DNA of 41,713 nucleotides from Niveispirillum sp. Lineage in GTDB: Bacteria > Pseudomonadota > Alphaproteobacteria > Azospirillales > Azospirillaceae. The position numbers were made by a program, and so were the translations under genes. Positions 1 to 8,362 of this stretch are shown here, piece after piece (the first letter of the stretch is position 1; each line of letters starts with the position of its first letter). The stretch lies in the NCBI RefSeq assembly GCF_017996735.1, contig NZ_JAGOGJ010000054.1, positions 1-41,713 of the forward strand. The letters run 5' to 3'. The notes under the pieces are model-generated. The model was not told where the DNA came from and ran no database searches. It saw only the letters and a program-made list of their open reading frames with translations.

Positions 1-1
1 G

Positions 2-421
2 GCCAAGCCCGCCCCGGCACCAAAGCCCGAACCGAAGCCCGAGCCGCCCGTGGCCCAGACGGCGCCCAACACCATCGCCATCGCCCGCCCCGCGACGCAG
101 CCACCCGCCCCCGCCCCTGCACCGGCGGCGGCCCCCGCGCCATCTCCCGCGGCCACCGCCACGCCGGCCGGTGGCTGGGTCGTACAGGTGGGGTCCCTGC
201 CCTCGCGGGAGGAGGCGGAGAAGCACTGGAAGGCCATGGCCGCCAAACAAGCCGCCTTGCTGGGCGGGCATCAGCCGACCCTGGTCCAGGCCGATCTGGG
301 GGCCAAGGGCATCTATACCCGCGTCCTGCTGACCGGATTCGCCGATCAGGCGGGGGCCGCCGCCCTTTGCGCCAGGCTGAAGGCGGCAGGATCGGACTGT
401 CTGGTCAAGAAGGGGCCTTGA
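2..421 (+). CDS. SPOR-domain protein, 3' end only
   Basis: The reading frame is open from the window edge, so the true start lies upstream. About 139 residues are visible. The first ~55 are a low-complexity Ala/Pro linker (Lys-Pro and Glu-Pro repeats, then Ala-Pro). The last ~80 form a SPOR domain, recognisable from GWVVQVGSLPSREEAEKHW and the closing segment with YTRVLLTGFAD. SPOR domains bind denuded glycan strands of septal peptidoglycan, so the full protein is probably a periplasmic or inner-membrane cell-wall protein. In alphaproteobacteria such a tail is common on D-Ala-D-Ala carboxypeptidases, lytic transglycosylases and FtsN-like proteins, but nothing visible decides between them. The 3' end overlaps the convergent membrane-protein gene by 17 bases. 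Confidence 0.8.
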   Translation, partial: AKPAPAPKPEPKPEPPVAQTAPNTIAIARPATQPPAPAPAPAAAPAPSPAATATPAGGWVVQVGSLPSREEAEKHWKAMAAKQAALLGGHQPTLVQADLGAKGIYTRVLLTGFADQAGAAALCARLKAAGSDCLVKKGP

Positions 422-1613
422 CCCGCCCGGCCAGGGCCACCAGAGCCCCGCCGAACAGCATCCCGCAGATCAGCCAGCCCTGCCAGGCGCCATAGGCGAA
501 GCACTGCGTGAAGATGCAGGCCCCCAGCAGGGCGATGGCCATGGGCCGAATACCGGGATCAAGCCGCGTCAGCCGGCGCAGGATGGCAAGCAGCAGCAGC
601 GCTGCCAGCACCGCCCCCACCCAGCCCAGTTCCAGCCGCACCTGCAGGAACAGGTTATGCGGGTGGACCGGCAGCACGGGCCAACCCAGGGGACCGGTAT
701 CGGGGAACACGCCCTGCCCGCCGGGGATGGCGCGCGACGATTCCAGACCCCAGCCGATCCAGGGATGATCACCCAGATGGTCGGCCACAAAATCCCAGGT
801 CATGATCCGGTGGCGGAAACTGTCGGGCATCCATGCGGCCCGTGACAGGCCCGCCGCCATCATCCAGTGTGCAACGGGACCGCACAGAACTGTGCCGGCC
901 ACAACGCCCGCCGCCACCAGACCGGCCGCGACGCGCCAGGACAGGACGGCGACCGCCAGCAGGATGATCAGGCCCACCAGGGCCGCCACCGACGACTGGC
1001 TGGTACTGTCCACCGCCATCAGCAGCGGCAGGAACAGGGCCAGTCCCGCCACCACGCGCCGGCCCAGACGCCAGAGCAGCAGGGCGACCGGACCAGCCAG
1101 CAGCGCCTGCAGCAGCGCCGCGCGGTTCAGGTCGCGTTCGTAATCCAGCACTTCCTTGTCCGGCCCGGCGGCCCAATGCTGGATCGGCTGATCCGCCAGC
1201 AGTTCGACCGCGAACAAGGCAGCCCCCAGCGCTGCCGCCAGCAACAGCCAGCGCGCCACGCGGCGGGCCGTGTCCGCCGGCACCAGTGCCATCAGCGACA
1301 AGAAGACCAGGGCCGGCAGCCAGAGGTAAAGGAAGCTGAAAAAGCCCGTGCTTGCCTTGCCCCCGCCCACGCTCCAGAACAGGCTCAGCCCCGTCCAGGC
1401 CAGGAACAGGCCCAGCGCCAGCAGCAGCCCCCGATCGGGCAGCGGCAGGAAACGCCGATGCCACAGGAAGGCGGCGGCGCACAGCACCGACAGCACGGCC
1501 ATGCCGGGCGCCAGGCCCAGCGGCACCAGCGGCACCAGCACCGCCAGGATGATGCAGCCGAAGATACCCAAGAAGGATGTAAAGATCCGGCCTGTGCCGT
1601 CCGACACCGACAT
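405..1613 (-). CDS. O-antigen ligase-like (Wzy/WaaL family) membrane protein
   Basis: 402 residues with roughly ten hydrophobic segments spread over the whole length. A large periplasmic loop near residues 285-325 contains HPHNLFLQVRLELGWVG, the signature loop of the Wzy_C / O-antigen ligase family. These inner-membrane enzymes join or polymerise undecaprenyl-linked glycans, either O-antigen onto lipid A-core or a polysaccharide chain. The family signature does not separate ligase from polymerase. The gene is isolated, with no glycosyltransferases beside it. It is convergent with the SPOR gene (17-base overlap) and divergent from ygfZ. The ATG at 1613 gives a normal family length. Confidence 0.8.
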   Translation of the reverse strand: MSVSDGTGRIFTSFLGIFGCIILAVLVPLVPLGLAPGMAVLSVLCAAAFLWHRRFLPLPDRGLLLALGLFLAWTGLSLFWSVGGGKASTGFFSFLYLWLPALVFLSLMALVPADTARRVARWLLLAAALGAALFAVELLADQPIQHWAAGPDKEVLDYERDLNRAALLQALLAGPVALLLWRLGRRVVAGLALFLPLLMAVDSTSQSSVAALVGLIILLAVAVLSWRVAAGLVAAGVVAGTVLCGPVAHWMMAAGLSRAAWMPDSFRHRIMTWDFVADHLGDHPWIGWGLESSRAIPGGQGVFPDTGPLGWPVLPVHPHNLFLQVRLELGWVGAVLAALLLLAILRRLTRLDPGIRPMAIALLGACIFTQCFAYGAWQGWLICGMLFGGALVALAGRVKAPS

Positions 1614-1766
1614 TTGCGCCGTCCCTGCCCAAAGATATCAGCGCCCCTCACCCCCTGCATAAACCGGCGCCGCGTAATCATGAAGCGTAATCCGCACTAC
1701 GAATTGCCGCAGTCCTGTCTATATGATGGGCACTGGACCCAACCGTTCCCGGAACAAACCACCATC

Positions 1767-2636
1767 ATGGCCGACCTGCCGCTGATCCACCTTCCCGACC
1801 GCACCATCATTGCCGTGTCCGGCGACGACCGCGTGACGTTCCTGCAGGGGTTGGTGACCAACGACGTCACGCAGTTGGACGACCGGGCCGTGTGGTCGGC
1901 GCTGCTGACGGCGCAGGGCAAATATCTGCATGATTTTATCATCCTGGCTGATGGCGGCCGGCTGCTGCTGGATGTGGAGGCCGGGCGGAGGGACGATCTG
2001 TTGCGGCGGCTGCGCATGTTCCGGCTGCGGGCCAAGGTGGAACTGACCGACCTGACGGGACAGTTGGGTGTCTTCGCCCAATTGAACACGCAAGACACGG
2101 AACGGGGTGCTGTGATGGCGATTGACGGCGGCTGGTCCATCGTGGACCCGCGCCATGCCGGCCTGGGCCGAAGGCTGATCCTGCCCGCCGACACGCCGGC
2201 CGCCGGTGAAATCGCCGACTGGGACAGGCAGCGCATCAGCCTGGGCATTCCCGATGGCAGCCGCGATCTGCTGCCGGAAAAATCCATCCTGCTGGACAAT
2301 GGATTCGACGAGTTGGGCGGCGTGGCCTGGAACAAGGGCTGTTATGTGGGACAGGAACTGACGGCACGCACCAAATATCGCGGGCTGGTGAAAAAGCGGC
2401 TGGTCCCGGTGCGGGTTGCCGGCCCCCTGCCCGACGCCGGCACCATCATCACCCGTGGCGGGGTCGATGCCGGTGAAATCCGGTCCGGCCGGGGCGATCT
2501 GGCCCTGGCCCTGATCCGCCTTGACGCCCTTTCGGCGGGCGCCAGCCTCGCCTGCGGGGACGCCGTCTTGACGCCGACCGTGCCCTCCTGGATCAATCTG
2601 CCCCGTTCGGAAGGGGATACGCCAACGAATGGGTGA
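1767..2636 (+). CDS. ygfZ: YgfZ/GcvT-domain folate-binding protein
   Basis: 289 residues. The N-terminus contains the family pattern VTFLQGLVTNDV, and near residue 195 there is KGCYVGQELTART, the K-G-C-Y-x-G-Q-E motif with the conserved cysteine of YgfZ. The fold resembles the glycine-cleavage T protein. YgfZ (IBA57 in mitochondria) is a cytoplasmic, tetrahydrofolate-dependent helper in the assembly or repair of certain Fe-S proteins such as MiaB. I chose the ATG at 1767 because the family starts right before this first strand. An in-frame ATG at 1680 would add 29 residues without resemblance to the family. The frame stays open much further upstream, but that part is antisense to the O-antigen ligase gene. 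The stop lies 68 bases before the HAMP protein. Confidence 0.9.
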   Translation: MADLPLIHLPDRTIIAVSGDDRVTFLQGLVTNDVTQLDDRAVWSALLTAQGKYLHDFIILADGGRLLLDVEAGRRDDLLRRLRMFRLRAKVELTDLTGQLGVFAQLNTQDTERGAVMAIDGGWSIVDPRHAGLGRRLILPADTPAAGEIADWDRQRISLGIPDGSRDLLPEKSILLDNGFDELGGVAWNKGCYVGQELTARTKYRGLVKKRLVPVRVAGPLPDAGTIITRGGVDAGEIRSGRGDLALALIRLDALSAGASLACGDAVLTPTVPSWINLPRSEGDTPTNG

Positions 2637-2704
2637 AGTTGGCACAAGAATTGGTTAGTCTCTGCGCCGATTGACCCAATATGCAGGCAAGGGCGGGAGG
2701 CAAC

Positions 2705-5389
2705 ATGGAGCGGGGCACGGGGTCGCGGCTGTCATCGCTGCGCAATCTCAGCACCGCCGTCGCCTTGGGCGCCACCCTTGTCGTGGGCGGCCTGGCTGCC
2801 GGCGCCACCTTCCAGATGGCACAGTTCCAGGTGCAGTCCGGCAGCATGGAAGTACCGGGCGACCAGTTGGCCAAGACCCGGTTGCTGATCGATTTCCAGG
2901 ACCGTATGGGACATGGCGGTTTCCTGTCGGCCCTGGCGCAGTTTGCCGAAACCGGCAATGGCGAGGCGCGGGCCGAAATGCGCACCAGCCTGGAAGCCGC
3001 CGATCAGGCCCTGCGCGGGCTGCAGGGCAAGCGCCTGACACCGCAGGAACTGGAACTGGCAACCGACCTGAAACGCTTGCTGGACGGGGCGCGGCGCGCC
3101 CTGGAATCGGCCAATAGCGGGCCGGCCGCCCTGGGCCAGACGACGCCGCTGATGCTGCTGACCCGTTATGCCGCCCTGTCGGACCGCATCGACGCACGGT
3201 CGCGCGGGCTGCATGCCGTGGAACTGGCCCGGCTGGAGGAGGTGGCGACGCGCGGTCTGTGGCTGGGCGGGGCGGCAGTGCTGGCACTGGTCGCCACCTT
3301 GTTCGCCTTCCTGGCGCTGATCGGTACACGTGTGCTGCGGCCGCTGCGCGAACTGACGGGCGCCGTCAACGGGGTCGCGCAGGGCGACTGGCGGGCGCCG
3401 GTGCGGGGGGCGGAGCGGGAGGACGAGTTCGGCGATCTGGCCCGCGCCATTGACGGCTTCCGCCGCCAGGCCGCCGAAATCCCCGACCTTTCGATCGCCA
3501 CCGAGGATGGGCGCCTGCGCCTGAAATTCGAGGGTGAATATGCCGACCTGTTCGAGGCCCTGACCGCCCGGCTGCGGGGTGCCGGCGGGTCTTTGGCCAT
3601 GCTGGGCAATGATGTCAGCCGCATCGTGGGCGACACCAAGCAGCAGTTGAACGAGACGCTGGGCCAGGTGAACCAGCTCTGTTCCGCCGCCGTGCGCACC
3701 GTGACCGAAAGCAACCGCGAAATCCGTCAGGCGACGGAGATGCTGGGCCATGCGGTGGCCCAGGTCCGCGCCTTTGATGGGGGCGAGGGCCATATCGGCC
3801 TGGATGACATCATCGCCGCGCTGCGCGCCAATGCCGACAATCTGGCCGATACCGCCGCCAAGACGGAGACCAGGGTCATCGAGACCTTGGGCAGCCTGTC
3901 GGAAAGCGACAGCGACATGCGTCTGGCCACCGTGGAGGCACGAGACGCCGCCAAGGCGCTGTCCAACACCATGACGGAAGCGCAGCAGGGCCTGCTGTCA
4001 GCCGTGAAGCTGTTGCGTGCGTCGGGCGACATGCTGGCCAACACCGTGGACCAGACGGGATCGCGCATCACGCGTGCCGCCGACGCCCTGGAAGAAGGTG
4101 AGAAGGCGCTGTTCGCCACGCTGGGCGGCGTCAGCAGCCGGTTCGACGAGGCGACGGAAAAGGCCACCGCCCGGCTGGAGGATGCGGGCCTGCAGGTGTC
4201 GCGCGCCGCCGACATCCTGGACGACCGCTCGTCGGAAATCACCTACAAGCTGGAAACCGCGCTGGACAGCATGAACCACGCCCGCGCCACCATGCAGCAA
4301 TCGGCGGAAATCGCCGAGGACATGACGCGCAGCAAGCTGGAGCCGCTGGCCGAGCAGTTCCACGATATTCAGTCCCGCTTCTCCACCCTGATGGCCGATG
4401 TCTCCGACCGGGCCGACACCATGGCCGATGCCGTCGATGCGCTGCGGGCCACCAGCGATGGCCTGCGCCAGGAGTTCGAGCGGCGGCGGGTGGAGCCCGG
4501 CCAGCATGAGGCCATCGCCGACCTGCTCACCCGTATGCGCGGCAGCGCCACACAGATCGGCGACCGGGTGAAGGAGATCGGGGAAACGGCGGGACGTCTG
4601 GCACAGAGCCTGACCGGCGGCGTGGACGATGCCACGGCGCGGCTGCGTGACCTGACCTCCGACCTGCGTCAGGAGACCAAGTCCCTGTCGTCGGAGGCGC
4701 ATATCGCCACCACCACCTTGTCACGCACCGTGGCACAGCAGGAACGGCTGCTGGCCGATATGAAGGATGTGGCGGCCGACCTGGATGCCCAGCGCGACCG
4801 CGACAACACCCCGCAGGCCCTGATCGACCTGACGGGTGGTCTGCGCGCCGCCATCGATGCCGTCCATGCCCTGGTGGCCAGCGCCGACAACCGGGAAAAG
4901 GTGGCCATCGATCAGGCCCTGGGGCTGGTCGACAAGATGCAGCAGCGTATCCAGAATATCGAGGGCATGGCCGGCGGGCTGGCCGCCGCGACCGATGCCC
5001 TGCACGCCCTGGCCGCTTCCGACAATGCCGGACGCGAGCGCGAGAATGCCGACCTTCTGGCCATCGCCAACGCGCTGAAGGCGCGCCTGGACGGTATCGA
5101 CCGGCTGGGCGACCGGCTGGACGGCACGACCGACAGCGTGCGCGCCGTGCTGGAGGAAACGCGCAACCGCGAACGCACCGACCTGTCCATCGTCTCGGAG
5201 CTGACGCAGAATCTGCGCGAACGCGTACTGCGGCTGGACGGGCTGTCGGTGGATCTGTCGCGGGCCATCGACATGCTGCGCTCCTCCTCCCGCCAGAACG
5301 AGACCGCCAGTGCCAATGCCGCCCGCGACCTGGGATCGCGTCTGGCGCAGATCGCCGACCAGTTGCGCGGTGCCGCCGGCGGGATGTGA
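2705..5389 (+). CDS. HAMP-domain membrane protein with a very long coiled coil
   Basis: 894 residues from the ATG at 2705, which has GGGAGG just upstream; an in-frame ATG at 2681 would add 8 residues. One membrane segment lies at about residues 16-36. A helical periplasmic region follows (about 40-180), then a second membrane segment (about 184-207) and a HAMP domain (about 205-260, with RPLRELTGAVNGVAQGDW and a later DEFGDLARAIDGF). Beyond that, about 600 residues of Ala/Glu/Arg/Asp-rich helix with heptad-like spacing reach the C-terminus. The topology is that of a chemoreceptor, but the conserved MCP hairpin-tip sequence is absent, and there is no kinase, GGDEF or phosphatase domain. Function unknown. 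It could be a scaffold or polarity factor (Caulobacter TipN has a similar size and layout) or a divergent receptor. Confidence 0.75.
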   Translation: MERGTGSRLSSLRNLSTAVALGATLVVGGLAAGATFQMAQFQVQSGSMEVPGDQLAKTRLLIDFQDRMGHGGFLSALAQFAETGNGEARAEMRTSLEAADQALRGLQGKRLTPQELELATDLKRLLDGARRALESANSGPAALGQTTPLMLLTRYAALSDRIDARSRGLHAVELARLEEVATRGLWLGGAAVLALVATLFAFLALIGTRVLRPLRELTGAVNGVAQGDWRAPVRGAEREDEFGDLARAIDGFRRQAAEIPDLSIATEDGRLRLKFEGEYADLFEALTARLRGAGGSLAMLGNDVSRIVGDTKQQLNETLGQVNQLCSAAVRTVTESNREIRQATEMLGHAVAQVRAFDGGEGHIGLDDIIAALRANADNLADTAAKTETRVIETLGSLSESDSDMRLATVEARDAAKALSNTMTEAQQGLLSAVKLLRASGDMLANTVDQTGSRITRAADALEEGEKALFATLGGVSSRFDEATEKATARLEDAGLQVSRAADILDDRSSEITYKLETALDSMNHARATMQQSAEIAEDMTRSKLEPLAEQFHDIQSRFSTLMADVSDRADTMADAVDALRATSDGLRQEFERRRVEPGQHEAIADLLTRMRGSATQIGDRVKEIGETAGRLAQSLTGGVDDATARLRDLTSDLRQETKSLSSEAHIATTTLSRTVAQQERLLADMKDVAADLDAQRDRDNTPQALIDLTGGLRAAIDAVHALVASADNREKVAIDQALGLVDKMQQRIQNIEGMAGGLAAATDALHALAASDNAGRERENADLLAIANALKARLDGIDRLGDRLDGTTDSVRAVLEETRNRERTDLSIVSELTQNLRERVLRLDGLSVDLSRAIDMLRSSSRQNETASANAARDLGSRLAQIADQLRGAAGGM

Positions 5390-5413
5390 CGCCTGCCGCC
5401 GGGCAAAGGTCAC

Positions 5414-5439
5414 AGAACCTTTTGCCGTTCTCCCGCGTT
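5414..5439 (+). promoter_or_regulatory. possible EcfG-type (general stress) promoter
   Basis: AGAACC (5414-5419), a 16-base spacer and CGTT (5436-5439) resemble the alphaproteobacterial EcfG sigma-factor promoter GGAAC-N16/17-CGTT, with one mismatch in the -35 element. It lies 67 bases before the PRC-barrel gene, a kind of gene often found in general stress regulons. A 15-base odd-centred palindrome (TGGGGAT-g-ATCCCCA, 5455-5469) lies between this element and the start codon. A match this short can occur by chance. Confidence 0.35.
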
Positions 5440-5505
5440 GATCGGGTACGGGCTTGGGGATGATCCCCACCCCCCTGTCATCAACAGAAGGGAAGGAACA
5501 GCACC

Positions 5506-6021
5506 ATGCGCACGCAATTGATGAGCGCCGCCGCGCTGACGGCCCTGCTGCTGGGTACCGGCGCCATTGCCCAGACCGTACCACCCGGCACCACCGAACC
5601 GGTTCCGCCCGTTCCGGGCACGGTACAGCCGGGACAGGCGGGTGAACCCCCCGCCGCCGTCATGCCCGAACGCGAAACCGCGCCGGAGATTCTGGCCGCC
5701 CCGCGCCCCGGCATCGACCGCACCTCGGCTGAAAAGCTTCTGGGCCGCACCGCCGTGGGCGCCGACGGCAAGAAGCTGGGCGAAGTCGAGGACGTGATCC
5801 TGAACGCCAGCAGCGGTGACGCCGAACAACTGGTGATCTCGTCGGGTGGCTTCCTGGGCCTGGGCGAGAAGAACATCGCCGTGAATATCGACGACGCCGA
5901 CCTGCTGGCCGGCAATGACAGCGTGAAGGTCCGCAACCTGACCACTGCCCAGTTGGATCAGATGGCGGAGTTCGAATATGGCAAGGACACGCGGTCCCTG
6001 ATCCGCACGGACCGGCCGTGA
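5506..6021 (+). CDS. exported PRC-barrel domain protein
   Basis: 171 residues. The first ~23 form a Sec signal peptide ending in GAIAQ. A Pro/Thr-rich linker follows, and residues ~72-150 are a PRC-barrel domain (LLGRTAVGADGKKLGEVEDV near its start, SGGFLGLGEKNIAV in the middle). PRC barrels are small beta-barrel modules found in RimM, photosynthetic reaction centre H subunits and many stress-related periplasmic proteins, where they mediate protein contacts. The ATG at 5506 is supported by the purine-rich AAGGGAAGGA upstream. The gene stands alone between a possible stress promoter and a strong terminator, so it is probably monocistronic and stress regulated (inference). Confidence 0.85.
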   Translation: MRTQLMSAAALTALLLGTGAIAQTVPPGTTEPVPPVPGTVQPGQAGEPPAAVMPERETAPEILAAPRPGIDRTSAEKLLGRTAVGADGKKLGEVEDVILNASSGDAEQLVISSGGFLGLGEKNIAVNIDDADLLAGNDSVKVRNLTTAQLDQMAEFEYGKDTRSLIRTDRP

Positions 6022-6063
6022 CGCCAAGGCGTCGCACGCCGTAACGCCGACGTCCCTGCCACT

Positions 6064-6101
6064 GCCCCCGGCCCACCCCCTCCTGGGCCGGGGGCTTCTT
6101 T
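6064..6101 (+). terminator. Rho-independent terminator of the PRC-barrel gene
   Basis: A perfect 12-bp stem (GCCCCCGGCCCA at 6064-6075 with its complement at 6084-6095) closes an 8-base loop and is followed by TTCTTT. It lies 43 bases after the stop codon at 6021. Confidence 0.85.
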
Positions 6102-6236
6102 ATGTGCGGTCCATTATGCCGTAGGGCACCGGAATACGGGGGATGCTTCTGTGAAGGGGCCCCCCAACAATGACGGAATCTTCATCCCTACTGTCAGGCT
6201 GTTTCCATAACCCCCAAAGAACAGGGATACGGGAAC

Positions 6237-6980
6237 ATGAAACGGATGAAGCATCTTCTGGCCGCCACCCTGGCCGTCGCGGCGCTGGGCGCCGGCATGG
6301 CGGCTCAGGCCCATGGCATCTGGTTCGCGCAACGTGCCAAGCAGACGGCCCTGATCTATGGCGTCGGTGCCGACGATCTGGACGTGGTCAAGCGCCTGGG
6401 CCTGGTCACCGGCACCTATGGCTATGATGCCGACTGGGCGCCCGTGGGCGCCACGCTGCGTGTCGCCGGCCCCATCGTGGTGGTGGATAGCGAAGCGCCG
6501 ACCGTCGCCGTGGCCGCCATCATGGATAATGGTCTCTGGTCCCGCACGCCGGACGGCAAGTGGGTCAAGGGCGGGCGCGATACGGTGCCGGACGCTGTGC
6601 TTGCCGAACGCACCATGAAATTTGCGGTCCATCTGACCGGCACCCCCAACGCCCCCATCCCCACCCTGCCGGAGCAGGTGCTCCAGATCGTGCCCGTCGA
6701 CAAGACGCTGCCGCTGGAAATGGGCAAGCCGCTGAAGATCCGCGTCCTCTACAAGGGCAAGCCGGTCAAGGACGCGGCCGTGAAGCACGACTTCGTCAAC
6801 GATCCCGACCAGGAACCGGTGAAGACCGACAAGGACGGTGTCGCCACCATCAAGGTGCGCAACCAGGGCCTGAACGTGCTGGCCGCCATCTATGTCGGCC
6901 CGTCCGATAATCCCAAGCAGATCGACCATATCGAATATCTGGCCACCCTCTCCTTCGTTCTGCCGCACGCGCCCGAATAA
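6237..6980 (+). CDS. DUF4198-family periplasmic protein
   Basis: 247 residues. A signal peptide ends in the AxA motif AQA (about residue 25), so the mature protein should begin His-Gly-Ile-Trp. The rest resembles the DUF4198/NikM-like family: periplasmic beta-sandwich proteins often encoded beside nickel/cobalt or other metal transport genes. A late segment (about residues 160-240) contains a transthyretin-like pattern with GKPVKDAAVKHDFV. The ATG at 6237 is preceded by AGGGA; ATG 6246 is an alternative. It is the first gene of a four-gene cluster but is separated from the second by 235 bases of inverted repeats. A role in metal binding or delivery is likely, and the metal is unknown. Confidence 0.75.
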   Translation: MKRMKHLLAATLAVAALGAGMAAQAHGIWFAQRAKQTALIYGVGADDLDVVKRLGLVTGTYGYDADWAPVGATLRVAGPIVVVDSEAPTVAVAAIMDNGLWSRTPDGKWVKGGRDTVPDAVLAERTMKFAVHLTGTPNAPIPTLPEQVLQIVPVDKTLPLEMGKPLKIRVLYKGKPVKDAAVKHDFVNDPDQEPVKTDKDGVATIKVRNQGLNVLAAIYVGPSDNPKQIDHIEYLATLSFVLPHAPE

Positions 6981-6981
6981 C

Positions 6982-7009
6982 ACCATCGGTCAAAATCTTC
7001 ACCGATGGT
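6982..7009. repeat. inverted repeat ACCATCGGT / ACCGATGGT
   Basis: Perfect 9-base arms (6982-6990 and 7001-7009) around a 10-base centre, starting two bases after the stop codon of the DUF4198 gene. The arm sequence recurs at 7096-7104 in this gap and in the palindrome at 37714-37738. No T run follows, so it is more likely an operator or a dispersed palindrome than a terminator. Confidence 0.7.
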
Positions 7010-7010
7010 A

Positions 7011-7067
7011 CGGCGGCGACTGCCGCCGCGCGGCCCATGCCGCGCAACCAAGGGCGCGGATGCGCCC
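7011..7067. repeat. three consecutive perfect hairpins
   Basis: Hairpin 1 is CGGCGGC/GCCGCCG (7011-7017 with 7022-7028, loop GACT). Hairpin 2 is CGCGGC/GCCGCG (7029-7034 with 7039-7044, loop CCAT). Hairpin 3 is GGGCGC/GCGCCC (7052-7057 with 7062-7067, loop GGAT). All three have 4-base loops and could form in RNA between the first two genes of the cluster. They may stop or stabilise the upstream transcript. No U run is present. Confidence 0.6.
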
Positions 7068-7082
7068 GCCGGCGATTGAGGC

Positions 7083-7117
7083 GCACGAAAGTTTGACCAT
7101 CGGTCATGATTTCGTGC
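7083..7117. promoter_or_regulatory. nested palindrome, candidate operator
   Basis: An inner palindrome TGACC-ATC-GGTCA (7094-7106) sits symmetrically inside outer arms GCACGAAA (7083-7090) and TTTCGTGC (7110-7117). Both share the centre at 7100. It lies 99 bases before the next start codon, and TTGACC within it could serve as a -35 element. This two-layer symmetry is typical of a site bound by a dimer or a pair of dimers. The regulator is unknown. Confidence 0.5.
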
Positions 7118-7215
7118 CGCTGATATAAGCCCGACGGCATGACTGCATTCATACCGTGGAAGGCCGGTGACGGCCGGCCCGACATTTGATGGCGCATAGA
7201 ATGAAGGAGACGATC

Positions 7216-7596
7216 ATGAAGTATTCGATGATCCGGCTGGCGCTGGCCGCCACACTGACCGTGTCGCCGCTGTCCGCATGGGCGCATGGCGACACATCGC
7301 CCAAGCACGGCGGCATCGTCCAGATGACGGGCGAAACGCTGATCGAACTGGTGGCTGGCCCCGATGCCGCCAGCATCTATGTCAGCGAGGAGGATGAACC
7401 GGTTCCCAGCGCCGACCTGACCGCCACCATGACCATCATGGATGCGGCCGGAAAGCGTCAGGTGGACCTGACGCCTGCCGCCGGCAACCGCTTCGACGCG
7501 CCCGGCGTGAAGCTGACCAGCGGGGCCAAGGTGGCCGTGATGGTGGTGAACAAGGCCAGCCAGGCCCGCTCCATCCTCTCCTTCACCGTCAAGTGA
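7216..7596 (+). CDS. small exported protein, N-terminal His-Gly-Asp
   Basis: 126 residues. A signal peptide ends in AWA, so the mature protein should start HGDTSPKHGGIVQ. The early histidines and glycines in an otherwise beta-rich sequence suggest a periplasmic metal-binding protein. I do not recognise a named family. The ATG at 7216 was chosen for AAGGAGA five bases upstream; an ATG at 7186 would place this site inside the gene. The stop overlaps a possible GTG start of the HupE/UreJ gene, so the two are probably co-transcribed and co-translated. Confidence 0.75.
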   Translation: MKYSMIRLALAATLTVSPLSAWAHGDTSPKHGGIVQMTGETLIELVAGPDAASIYVSEEDEPVPSADLTATMTIMDAAGKRQVDLTPAAGNRFDAPGVKLTSGAKVAVMVVNKASQARSILSFTVK

Positions 7597-7607
7597 CGGG
7601 GTGGACG

Positions 7608-8351
7608 ATGCGGCTGCCTCCCTTGTCTTTGACCAAAGGGGGCGGCCGCGCCGTCCCCTTGGCTATCGCCGCCCTGCCCTGGCTGGCCATCCTGGCCCTG
7701 CTGATCTGGGCACCCCATGCCATGGCGCATGGCGTGTCGGACGACGACCGCTCCTTTATCGAGGATGCGCAGGGCATTCATGTCATCCCCTATATCTATC
7801 TGGGCGCCAAGCACATGGTCACGGGATACGACCATCTGCTGTTCCTGGTGGGGGTGATCTTTTTCCTCTACCGGCTGCGTGACGTCGCTTCCTACGTCAC
7901 CCTGTTCGCGGTGGGCCATTCCACAACCCTGCTGCTGGGCGTGCTGGCCGATATAAGGGCCGATGCCTATATCATCGACGCCATCATCGGCCTGTCGGTG
8001 GTCTACAAGGCGCTCGACAATCTGGGGGCCTTCAAGACCTGGCTGGGGTTTCAGCCCAACACGAAGGCCGCCGTCCTGATCTTCGGCTTTTTCCACGGGT
8101 TCGGTCTGGCCACCAAGCTGCAGGAACTGTCGCTCTCGCCCGACGGGCTCCTGGCCAATCTGGTCAGCTTCAATGTCGGCGTGGAGATCGGGCAGTTCAT
8201 GGCCCTGTGCCTGATCCTGATCGCCATGAACCTCTGGCGCACGACCCGCAGCTTCAACCGGTCGGTGCTGCTGGCCAACGGTGCGCTGATGGCCGCCGGC
8301 CTGACGCTGGTGGGGTACCAGTTGGCCGGCTATGTCACCCAACCCGCGTGA
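7608..8351 (+). CDS. HupE/UreJ-family membrane protein
   Basis: 247 residues from ATG 7608; a GTG at 7593 overlapping the previous stop is an alternative. The hydrophobic leader ends in AMA, and the mature N-terminus would start His-Gly-Val. About six further hydrophobic segments follow. GAKHMVTGYDHLLFLVGVIF is the hallmark of the HupE/UreJ_2 family (G-x-x-H-x-x-x-G-x-D-H-x-x-F), and a second conserved patch is FFHGFGLATKL. Members are proposed secondary permeases for nickel, cobalt or another transition metal, with the His/Asp motif as the probable ion site. Substrate is not decided by sequence. The gene is tightly linked to its neighbours on both sides. Confidence 0.85.
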   Translation: MRLPPLSLTKGGGRAVPLAIAALPWLAILALLIWAPHAMAHGVSDDDRSFIEDAQGIHVIPYIYLGAKHMVTGYDHLLFLVGVIFFLYRLRDVASYVTLFAVGHSTTLLLGVLADIRADAYIIDAIIGLSVVYKALDNLGAFKTWLGFQPNTKAAVLIFGFFHGFGLATKLQELSLSPDGLLANLVSFNVGVEIGQFMALCLILIAMNLWRTTRSFNRSVLLANGALMAAGLTLVGYQLAGYVTQPA

Positions 8352-8362
8352 GGGGACCCAAG

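Noticed and set aside
867..1766. Long open frame leading into ygfZ
   Set aside because: It is Gln/Arg-rich, lies antisense to the O-antigen ligase-like gene and has no family resemblance; it is a by-product of GC-rich codon use.
2705..5389. Calling the HAMP protein a chemoreceptor
   Set aside because: The conserved MCP hairpin-tip sequence is not present, so the label would overstate the evidence.
6102..6236. Cobalamin or nickel riboswitch before the metal-type cluster
   Set aside because: The gap is too short, and no B12-box or other conserved riboswitch core could be found.
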